64,000 bases of DNA from Bacteroidales bacterium (GTDB lineage: Bacteria; Bacteroidota; Bacteroidia; Bacteroidales; UBA932): NCBI GenBank assembly GCA_017437125.1, contig JAFSBV010000016.1:48133-112132 (forward strand), read 5' to 3'. Made by a program: the position numbers and the translations under genes. Positions 32,494 to 39,701 of the stretch are shown here, piece by piece (positions within the stretch are counted from its first letter, which is position 1; each line of letters begins with the position of its first letter). Under the pieces are notes generated by a model. That model had not been told where the DNA came from and did not search any database. It was given only the letters and a program-made list of their open reading frames with translations.

Positions 32494-32528
32494 TCTGTCA
32501 TTTCGACCGAACGAAGCGGGTGGAGAAA
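32494..32528 (+). repeat. Dispersed repeat overlapping the ruvC start
   Basis: TCTGTCATTTCGACCGAACG then AAGCGGGTGGAGAAATCTA. The same block (TGTCATTTCGA...GAGAAATCTAAA) occurs after hisS at 17350-17380. Here the GTG at 32520-32522 inside the repeat is the only plausible ruvC start. Confidence 0.65.
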
Positions 32529-33077
32529 TCTAAAGTCATATTAGGAATTGATCCCGGAACCAATATTCTTGGTTACGGGATCATTCGTGTCGATGCCCAT
32601 GGCCCGAAATTTGTAACTATGGGGGTCTTTGATTTGCGGAAAATCAAGGATCCATTCGAGAAGCTTGCCAACATCTTTGCAGGTGTCGGTGAGATCATCG
32701 ATGAATATAAACCGAACGAACTTGCTGTAGAATCCCCGTTTTATGGAAAGAATGCTCAGGTGGTGCTGAAGCTCGGGAGAGCTCAGGGCGCCGCGATAAC
32801 TGCAGCAATAATGAGAGGGATACCTGTGGCTGAATATGCTCCAAGGAAGGCTAAGATTGCGATTTGTGGTAACGGAGCAGCGTCAAAGGAACAGGTGTCG
32901 ATGATGATCCAGAAGACATTGAAGGTCGAGCTGGATCCGAAGTATCTGGATGCGACTGATGCGCTTGCCATAGCCCTCTGTCACCATTACCAGATGTCGA
33001 ACCCGCTTGCGGGTGTGTCCGGAAAGACCGATTGGAAGAAATTCATCGAGAATAATCCGGACAGGATTAAAAAGTAG
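32520..33077 (+). CDS. ruvC: Holliday junction endonuclease RuvC
   Basis: A 185-residue RNase H-fold resolvase: first catalytic Asp in ILGIDPGTN (D11), a Glu in LAVESPFYGKN and the acidic pair in LDATDALAIALCHH. It cuts four-way junctions during recombination, together with RuvAB. The start codon is GTG; no ATG is available, and the first codons (GTG GAG AAA TCT AAA) belong to a dispersed repeat found elsewhere in the window. Gene order serS-ruvC, with the receptor gene 25 bp downstream. Confidence 0.93.
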   Translation: MEKSKVILGIDPGTNILGYGIIRVDAHGPKFVTMGVFDLRKIKDPFEKLANIFAGVGEIIDEYKPNELAVESPFYGKNAQVVLKLGRAQGAAITAAIMRGIPVAEYAPRKAKIAICGNGAASKEQVSMMIQKTLKVELDPKYLDATDALAIALCHHYQMSNPLAGVSGKTDWKKFIENNPDRIKK

Positions 33078-33102
33078 TGTAACAACTGTAACAACCATAA
33101 CT

Positions 33103-36084
33103 ATGATAAACAACAATGTTGCTCTCTTCAGGAGGGTGATACTGACAGTATGTGTATTTCTTTTGGGATTCTCTGCTTACGCTCAGAATTCATTTACCGT
33201 AAAACTCAAGCTTGTTGATGCAAAGACAGCGGAACCTGTCTCCTTTGCTACGGCATCTCTTACAGTCAAGGGTGAGACGACGGCTGCCAAGTATGTCCTG
33301 ACTGATGCTGAAGGTGCAGCCTCCCTGACAAAAGTAAGGAAGGGAACATATGTCTTGAAAGCGGAACTTATGGGATATAAGTCCCATGAGCAGGAGCTTG
33401 TTGTTGACAAGAACATCGATCTGGGTGAAATCAAGATGAACGAGGATGTCGAGGTTCTGGATGCTGCCAGTGTTTCAGCTGTAGGTAATCCTATAGTCGT
33501 GAAGAAGGATACGATTGAATATACGGCGTCTTCATTCAAGACATCGGATAACGATATGCTTGAGGAACTGCTCAAGAAGCTTCCGGGTGTCGAGGTCGAG
33601 GCTGACGGATCCATCACTGCCAACGGTGAGGCCGTTACCAAGATCATGATTGACGGAAAGCCGTTCTTCCTCGATGACCCTCAGCTGGCTTCCAAGAATA
33701 TCCCGGCAAAGCTGATCGAGAAGATCAAGGTCGTGGAAAAGAAGTCCGATCAGGCAATATTTACAGGTATTGACGACGGAGAAGAAGAGACTGTGATCGA
33801 CCTTTCTGTGAAGCAGGGCATGATGGACGGATGGTTCGGAAACCTCATGGGTGGCGGCGGACATGATGTGCCAGGTGCCGGATCTGACATGAATGATCCA
33901 CGATATCAGGCTGCAGCCATGATGGGACGTTTTTCCGATAACAGCCAGGTGAGCATCATTTTGAACGGAAACAATACCAACAATAGAGGATTCAATGACG
34001 TCGCAGGCGGAATGATGATGGATATGCGTGGCGGTGGCATGGGCCGTGGAATGGGCGGCTGGGGCCGTGGAAACGGTATCTCGACGTCATGGATGGGCGG
34101 TCTCAACGGAACATGGGATCTGTTTGACGACGATATGGAACTCTCCGGAAACTATCTTTACAACCGTTCTGACCGCGTAGTTGAAGAGGAAAGCTCGAGG
34201 GTTACATATATGGATGACGGGAGCCATCTCCTGAACAGGAATGTCGGCTTCAACAATTCTCATTCCCAGGGACATCGTTTCGGAATGCGTCTCGAACATG
34301 ATTTCTCGGAGAATACATCTGTCCTGTTCGAGCCTCAGTTCAATTTCGGCAACGGATATTATTCAGAGCATTCAGAGTTCAATACCGACCGTGCTTTCGA
34401 GGGTGATACGACATATACCAACAAAGGTTTCACTGACAATCTCGGAGATAACCGCAACTGGTCTGCAAGCGGCTTCATGCTTCTCCGTCAGAGACTTGGA
34501 AAGCCGGGAAGAACGGTGTCCGTGAATTTCCGATACAACTTCAGAAACAATGAACTTCTGGGATATAATCAGTCTTTGACATATGCGGATGAAAACAATG
34601 ACAACTCATGGGATGCAGATCCTGAAGTTGTGAATCAGAAGATAGAACGTGTGTCAAGGAATGCTTCGCTCAACGGCCGAGTGGTATATACCGAGCCATT
34701 GGCCGAGCATCTTTATCTCGAAGCGAACTATCAGTACGGATGGAGCAGGAACATTTCTCAGAAGATCGCATATAACAGCGGAAACCTCTATGATCACCTG
34801 GGCTCGAGCGTCACTTCTCTCATATATCAGGAAGAGGGTGCTGTAAAGGACGATACTTATTCCAACGATATTCTCAACCGTATCATAAATCAGCGGGGAG
34901 GTCTGAGCCTCAGTTACCAGAAACCGGGAATCCGTGCCCAGCTCGGTATGGCTGTCACTCCGACAGATACCTACAATGAAACCAATGGCGAGACTTATGA
35001 AAGCAAGGTCTTCAACTGGGCTCCGCAGGCTACATTCAATTATGAGTTCAACGATTATGCTCATCTGAGGATAAGGTATAACGGCCGCTCGTCACAGCCG
35101 TCAACATCGCAGCTCATGCCGGTCCCGGATAATTCCGACCCTCTGAACGTCTCTCTTGGTAACCCGTACCTTGAACCGTACTTCAGTCATAATTTCCGTG
35201 CGAATTTCGGCTATACGAACAGGGAGACATTCACATCCGTCCATGGAAACATCGGAGGAGGAAAGGTTGACAATGCCATTACAAATGCGAAATGGTATGA
35301 CAATGCCGGAGCGCAGTACTCTATACCGGTGAACGGTCCCGGAACCTACTCCGCTAACGGACGAATAATGGTCAATTCTCCTATAGGCAAATCGGATTTC
35401 TCGATTTTCTCGATGACCAACGGTAATTACAATGAGTCAACATCGTTCATCGGCAAGGGAACATTGGACAGCGGAAAGTATTATAATGCAGAAACCGCTG
35501 AATTTAACTATGACCTTTTCCATAAGGATTTCCCTGACCTGACGGAGGCTGAAGACTATTTTACCGAGAACAGGACACAGACCGTAAGCTTCATGCAGAG
35601 ACTCCGCCTTACTTACAGGAATGATTTTGTGGAACTGGTTGCCGGAGGACGTACAAGAATGTCGAAGTCGTGGTACACTATCGCCAATGCGAATACGAAA
35701 GCGACATGGAGCAATCAGGTGGAGTTCTCGATGAACTGGACTGTACCGGGAGGCGTTAATATCATTACTGATGCCGATTATAACTGGTACAACGGATATA
35801 CGACTCCTCAGGAAGATGAAATCATCCTCAATGCGGAGATCACAAAGCTTCTTTTCAAGAACAAATGCACCCTTGCCCTCAAGGCGTATGATATCCTCGG
35901 ACAGTCAAAGAATCTGTCGGTATCAGACAGTCAGAACTACCATCAGGAGGTACGTAACAACACTCTCGGACGTTATGTCATCCTCTCTCTCACATACCGT
36001 TTCGGTAACTTCGGAGGAGCCGGCATGGGTGGCGGACGTGGCCCGGGACGCGGACCAGGAGGACCGATGGGACCAAGAAGATGA
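33103..36084 (+). CDS. TonB-receptor-like outer-membrane beta-barrel protein, paralogue 1
   Basis: A 993-residue protein: signal peptide (LLGFSAYA-QN), CarboxypepD_reg-like Ig domain (~28-110), plug-like domain (SSFKTSDNDMLEELLKKLPGVEV... IMIDGKPFFLDDPQLASKNIPA) and a large OMP_b-brl_3-type barrel. A Gly/Met-rich stretch (GGMMMDMRGGGMGRGMGG) lies near 310-330, and the C-terminus ends in Gly/Pro/Arg repeats. No SusD-like partner is present, so it is not a classical Sus pair. The start MINNNVAL was chosen over the longer frame because it gives a proper signal peptide. Confidence 0.85.
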   Translation: MINNNVALFRRVILTVCVFLLGFSAYAQNSFTVKLKLVDAKTAEPVSFATASLTVKGETTAAKYVLTDAEGAASLTKVRKGTYVLKAELMGYKSHEQELVVDKNIDLGEIKMNEDVEVLDAASVSAVGNPIVVKKDTIEYTASSFKTSDNDMLEELLKKLPGVEVEADGSITANGEAVTKIMIDGKPFFLDDPQLASKNIPAKLIEKIKVVEKKSDQAIFTGIDDGEEETVIDLSVKQGMMDGWFGNLMGGGGHDVPGAGSDMNDPRYQAAAMMGRFSDNSQVSIILNGNNTNNRGFNDVAGGMMMDMRGGGMGRGMGGWGRGNGISTSWMGGLNGTWDLFDDDMELSGNYLYNRSDRVVEEESSRVTYMDDGSHLLNRNVGFNNSHSQGHRFGMRLEHDFSENTSVLFEPQFNFGNGYYSEHSEFNTDRAFEGDTTYTNKGFTDNLGDNRNWSASGFMLLRQRLGKPGRTVSVNFRYNFRNNELLGYNQSLTYADENNDNSWDADPEVVNQKIERVSRNASLNGRVVYTEPLAEHLYLEANYQYGWSRNISQKIAYNSGNLYDHLGSSVTSLIYQEEGAVKDDTYSNDILNRIINQRGGLSLSYQKPGIRAQLGMAVTPTDTYNETNGETYESKVFNWAPQATFNYEFNDYAHLRIRYNGRSSQPSTSQLMPVPDNSDPLNVSLGNPYLEPYFSHNFRANFGYTNRETFTSVHGNIGGGKVDNAITNAKWYDNAGAQYSIPVNGPGTYSANGRIMVNSPIGKSDFSIFSMTNGNYNESTSFIGKGTLDSGKYYNAETAEFNYDLFHKDFPDLTEAEDYFTENRTQTVSFMQRLRLTYRNDFVELVAGGRTRMSKSWYTIANANTKATWSNQVEFSMNWTVPGGVNIITDADYNWYNGYTTPQEDEIILNAEITKLLFKNKCTLALKAYDILGQSKNLSVSDSQNYHQEVRNNTLGRYVILSLTYRFGNFGGAGMGGGRGPGRGPGGPMGPRR

Positions 36085-36122
36085 TTTTATTAAACCTTTG
36101 AGGTTTTAATGTGTCTATATAT

Positions 36123-36152
36123 ACGGTGGCAGAAATATGCCACCGTGTTTTT
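36123..36152 (+). terminator. Terminator between the two receptor paralogues
   Basis: Perfect 9-bp stem ACGGTGGCA / TGCCACCGT, 6-base loop, then GTTTTTT. It lies 38 bp after the first receptor gene, so expression of the second probably relies on readthrough or on a promoter I do not see. Confidence 0.88.
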
Positions 36153-36168
36153 TATAAAGAATTGCGTT

Positions 36169-39100
36169 ATGGTAACGAAATCAGAACATTTCATCCTTAA
36201 GGTTGTCCTTGTATGTGCAGCCATGATCCTCAGTCTTTCTGCTTATGCGCAGAATTCATTTACCGTCAGCATGAAGCTGACCGATGAGAATACTGAAGAA
36301 CCGGTAAGCTTCGCAACGGCTTCCCTGACCAAGGCCGGAGAAAAGTCACCGGTCAAGTATGTCCTTTCGGATAGTGAAGGAAATGCTGTCCTTGAGAAGG
36401 TCAGGAAGGGAACCTATATCTTCAAGGCTGAACTTCTTGGATACAAGGCATTTGAGAAAGAGATAACCGTTGAGGGAGATCTCGATCTCGGCACATTGAA
36501 GATGAAGGAGGATATAGAAGTTCTGAACGCGGCAAATGTATCTGCTGTGGGCAATCCGATCATTGTCAAGAAAGATACCGTCGAGTACAATGCATCGTCA
36601 TTCAAGACTTCCGACAATGATATGCTCGAGGATCTGCTCAAGAAGCTTCCTGGAGTAGAAGTGAATTCCGACGGCAGCATAACGGCAAATGGCGAGACCA
36701 TTACTCAGATCACCATTGACGGCAAGACATTCTTCCTTGATGACCCTCAGCTGGCTTCTAAGAACCTTCCGGCAAAGATGGTGGAGAAGGTGAAGGTTGT
36801 GGAGCGCAAGTCCGAGCAGGCGCAGTTCACAGGTATTGACGACGGTCAGGAGGAATTCATCATTGACCTTTCGATTTACAAGGGCATGATGGACGGATGG
36901 TTCGGAAACCTCACCGGTGGCGGCGGACACGATGCTCCGGACAAGGGATATTACAATGACGAGCATAAGTTCGTAGATGAGGGATGGCGTTACCAGTCAG
37001 GTGCCATTGTCGGTAATTTCAAGGATCATAGCCAGCTTACTCTCATTCTCAATGCAAACAATACCAACAACCGAGGCTTCAATGACCTCGCAGGCGGCAT
37101 GATGGGTGGCATGATGGGTGGAATGCGCGGTGGCGGAATGCGTGGCGGCATGGGCGGCGGTATGATGGGCGGCGGCATGATGGGAGGCGGCATGGGCGGC
37201 TTCGGTGGCGGCGGAATCACCAGCTCATGGATGGGCGGCGTCAACGGCGCATGGGATCTTTTTGACGAGTCCATGGAGCTTTCAGGAAACTATCTGTACA
37301 ATGGCTCCAATGCTCTTGTCAAGGAAGAAAGCTCAAAGATTACATATAGGGAGAACGGAAGCCGTCTTCTTAATGACAACAACGGCTACAGCTCGACCAA
37401 TACCGGAGGTCACAGATTCGGTATCCGCCTTGATCACGAGTTCTCTCCAAACTCTTCGATCCTCTTCGAGCCTCAGTTCAACTTCGGAGGCGGAAACTTC
37501 TCTGAGTTCTCTGACTTCGCGACCAATACTGTAGGAACTGACGGCGTCGAGAGAAAGACCAACAAAGGTTTCAACTCCAGCTACGGTGACAACAATAACT
37601 GGACTGCAAGCGGCCGCTTCCTTTACAGACAGCGCCTTGGAAAGGCCGGAAGAACACTGTCATTGAATGCCAACTATAATTTCAGCAACAATGACATGAC
37701 CAGCTTCAACCAGTCATTGACCAGAGTTGACGACAATCAGGATGACATCTGGGATGAGAATCCGGAAATCATCAATCAGAAATACCTCCAGAATTCGAGA
37801 AGCTCTTCATTGACCGGACGTCTCGTATATACGGAGCCTTTGATGGAGCAGCTTTATCTCGAGGCAAGCTACCAGTATTCTTGGAGCAGGAGCAACAGCA
37901 CGAAGGATGCATTCAACAGCGGCAGCATGGAGTATGGTGATGATTTCATCATATATGATCCTGTAGGAGCGACCCCTGATCCTTTGTATTCGAATTCCAT
38001 CCTGAACGAGAATATCAATCAAAGAGCCGGCCTGACATTCAGCTGGCAGACAGAAAAGCTTACAGCGCAGCTTGGAGCATCAGCCAACCCTACGCATACA
38101 TACAACGAAACCAACGGCAAGACATATGAAAGTAACGTGTTGAACTGGGCTCCTGAGGCAAGAGTTCGTTTCTACTTCAACGACTACACCAACATGATGA
38201 TCAACTACAACGGACGTTCGGCTCAGCCTTCTACATCACAGCTCATGCCTGTTCCGGACAATACCAATCCGTTGAATGTATCGTTGGGTAACCCTTACCT
38301 CAAGCCATATTTCAATCACAACATGCGCTGGAACTTCGGATATACCGATATGGATACATTCACTTCGGTCAATGCCAATATTTCCGGAGGTATGGTTCAG
38401 GACGCTATAACAAACGCCCAGTGGTATGACAAGGCTGGTGTACAGTACTCGATTCCGGTGAACGGTCCGGGAACTGCCAATGCCAATGCCATGCTGATGT
38501 TCAATTCGCCTATAGGCATGTCAGGTTTCTCTATCATGTCCATGACGAATGCCCGTTACAATCAGTCAACATCGTATATCGGTACTGAACGCCTCTCGGC
38601 TGACAAATACTATGATTCAGAAACCGTTACATTCGATTATGAGGCATTCCACAAGGATTTCCCTGATCTCGGCAACACAGATGCATTCACTGAAAACAGG
38701 ACTCTTACAGCTGGTGTGATGCAGATGCTCCGTCTTACCTACAGGAACGATTTCGTCGAGCTCGTTGCCGGTGGAAGGACAAACATGTCGAAGTCGTGGT
38801 ACACCATGAATGAAGTGAATCAGAAGGCTACATGGACCAACAATGCTTCATTCGAAATGAACTGGACCCTTCCTTTCGGAATGAATCTCATTACCGATAT
38901 CAACTATAACTGGTATAACGGATATACTACTGCACAGAAGCCTGAGTTCATCTGGAATGCTGAGATAACACAGCTTCTGTTCGACAAGAAATGCACTATA
39001 GCCCTCAGGGCATATGACCTTCTCAACCAGGCGAAGAACCTGATGGTTACAGATAATTCTGACTACCATATGGAGACACGCAGCAACACTCTCGGACGCT

Positions 39101-39255
39101 ATGTCATCGTAGCATTCACATACAGGTTCGGAACATTCGGCGGAAACCGCGGTAACCGCGGCCCGGGAATGGGACGAGGCGGAATGCGCGGCGGTCCTGG
39201 CGGAATGGGACGCGGCCCGATGGGCCCTCCTCCGGGAGGAATGATGAGGAGATAA
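36169..39255 (+). CDS. TonB-receptor-like outer-membrane beta-barrel protein, paralogue 2
   Basis: A 1028-residue paralogue of the preceding protein, alignable along its whole length (shared blocks: QNSFTV, VRKGTYxxKAEL, SSFKTSDNDMLE, RSxQPSTSQLMPVPDN, NPLNVSLGNPYL). Parts: signal peptide (SLSAYA-QN), Ig-like domain, plug, barrel. The insert between plug and barrel is longer and richer in Gly/Met (GGMMGGMMGGMRGGGMRGG and on). The C-terminal tail is Gly/Arg/Met/Pro-rich (MGRGGMRGGPGGMGRGPMG). A tandem duplication is clear. Substrate unknown; Met-rich segments could bind metal (inference). Confidence 0.85.
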   Translation: MVTKSEHFILKVVLVCAAMILSLSAYAQNSFTVSMKLTDENTEEPVSFATASLTKAGEKSPVKYVLSDSEGNAVLEKVRKGTYIFKAELLGYKAFEKEITVEGDLDLGTLKMKEDIEVLNAANVSAVGNPIIVKKDTVEYNASSFKTSDNDMLEDLLKKLPGVEVNSDGSITANGETITQITIDGKTFFLDDPQLASKNLPAKMVEKVKVVERKSEQAQFTGIDDGQEEFIIDLSIYKGMMDGWFGNLTGGGGHDAPDKGYYNDEHKFVDEGWRYQSGAIVGNFKDHSQLTLILNANNTNNRGFNDLAGGMMGGMMGGMRGGGMRGGMGGGMMGGGMMGGGMGGFGGGGITSSWMGGVNGAWDLFDESMELSGNYLYNGSNALVKEESSKITYRENGSRLLNDNNGYSSTNTGGHRFGIRLDHEFSPNSSILFEPQFNFGGGNFSEFSDFATNTVGTDGVERKTNKGFNSSYGDNNNWTASGRFLYRQRLGKAGRTLSLNANYNFSNNDMTSFNQSLTRVDDNQDDIWDENPEIINQKYLQNSRSSSLTGRLVYTEPLMEQLYLEASYQYSWSRSNSTKDAFNSGSMEYGDDFIIYDPVGATPDPLYSNSILNENINQRAGLTFSWQTEKLTAQLGASANPTHTYNETNGKTYESNVLNWAPEARVRFYFNDYTNMMINYNGRSAQPSTSQLMPVPDNTNPLNVSLGNPYLKPYFNHNMRWNFGYTDMDTFTSVNANISGGMVQDAITNAQWYDKAGVQYSIPVNGPGTANANAMLMFNSPIGMSGFSIMSMTNARYNQSTSYIGTERLSADKYYDSETVTFDYEAFHKDFPDLGNTDAFTENRTLTAGVMQMLRLTYRNDFVELVAGGRTNMSKSWYTMNEVNQKATWTNNASFEMNWTLPFGMNLITDINYNWYNGYTTAQKPEFIWNAEITQLLFDKKCTIALRAYDLLNQAKNLMVTDNSDYHMETRSNTLGRYVIVAFTYRFGTFGGNRGNRGPGMGRGGMRGGPGGMGRGPMGPPPGGMMRR

Positions 39256-39277
39256 ACTGAATCAGGCATGATTTTAG

Positions 39278-39317
39278 GAAAGAGATGAGTGAAAGCGCTT
39301 GTCTCTTTCTTTTTTTA
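39278..39317 (+). terminator. Terminator after receptor paralogue 2
   Basis: GAAAGAGA (39278-39285) pairs with TCTCTTTC (39302-39309), followed by TTTTTTT. Confidence 0.8.
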
Positions 39318-39327
39318 TTTATATTTG
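39298..39327 (+). promoter_or_regulatory. Promoter of the structured leader RNA
   Basis: CTTG (39298-39301), 18-bp spacer, TATATTTG (39320-39327). Transcription would begin near 39332-39335, ~235 bp before the first recognisable gene. Confidence 0.65.
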
Positions 39328-39391
39328 CAGATGAAAATGCGATCAGCATTTTCGGACATATTGAAATTTAAGCATTTGCTTTTATTCTGGA

Positions 39392-39529
39392 CTTCGTGAA
39401 ATTTGGCGATTTTGAAAAGTTTACAGGAATAAAAGTGATGCCTGCGCATGAGCGTGGGTATTCCTTTTCTGTAAACTTAGGTTCGCCAAAACCTCACGAA
39501 GAGAAAAAGAATCCTCACGCTCTTTTTTT
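39392..39529 (+). ncRNA. Structured leader RNA with alternative terminator, possible riboswitch/attenuator
   Basis: Five nested stems form one long hairpin: P1 39392-39399/39494-39501 (8 bp), P2 39402-39409/39483-39490 (8 bp), P3 39417-39426/39469-39478 (10 bp), P4 39427-39431/39459-39463 (5 bp), P5 39441-39447/39452-39458 (7 pairs, ATGA loop). P1-P3 are perfect. GAGCGTG (39450-39456) in the tip also complements CACGCTC (39516-39522), which is followed by seven T's. So an alternative or pseudoknotted fold with a terminator-like tail exists. CCTCACG occurs twice (39492, 39513), so P1 too has a competing partner. No known family recognised. A 22-codon frame (39331-39399) precedes it. Confidence 0.6.
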
Positions 39530-39568
39530 GTGCTGTGGTGAAATACTAACTATTAAATATTTAAAGTC

Positions 39569-39688
39569 ATGAAACAAACAACTAATCTAAACAATTACGA
39601 ATCTCCTCAGATGGAGGTTATGGAAGTCGTTACAGAAGGAATTTTCTGTACTAGTATGGAACCGTCAGATTTTGATATGGGAAACTAA
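39569..39688 (+). CDS. 39-residue peptide of the Bacteroidales YxxPxMEV type
   Basis: MKQTTNLNNYESPQMEVMEV, then VTEGIFCTSMEPSDFDMGN; no signal peptide. The pattern (Tyr-x-x-Pro, alternating hydrophobic/Glu, then a short hydrophobic-Cys-Ser motif and a polar tail) recurs in many tiny Bacteroidales proteins of unknown role, often beside fimbrillin-like genes. It lies 13 bp before the large lipoprotein gene and ~40 bp after the structured leader, so all three are probably on one transcript. Too short for most gene callers. Confidence 0.65.
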   Translation: MKQTTNLNNYESPQMEVMEVVTEGIFCTSMEPSDFDMGN

Positions 39689-39701
39689 TAATCATTGAAT
39701 C

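Noticed and set aside
36100-39255. Repetitive Gly/Met codons around 37.1 kb resembling a tandem DNA repeat or CRISPR
   Set aside because: The repeats are in frame inside a receptor gene, have no unique spacers and are explained by low-complexity protein sequence.
39392-39501. Group II intron domain or 6S RNA
   Set aside because: No intron-encoded protein or domain V motif. The 5' and 3' ends of the proposed transcript do not pair into the closing stem expected of 6S RNA, although I cannot run a covariance search to exclude it.
39392-39501. Inverted repeats of a phase-variable invertible promoter
   Set aside because: The nested arms lie only 4-90 bp apart, and no promoter lies between them; no recombinase gene is adjacent.
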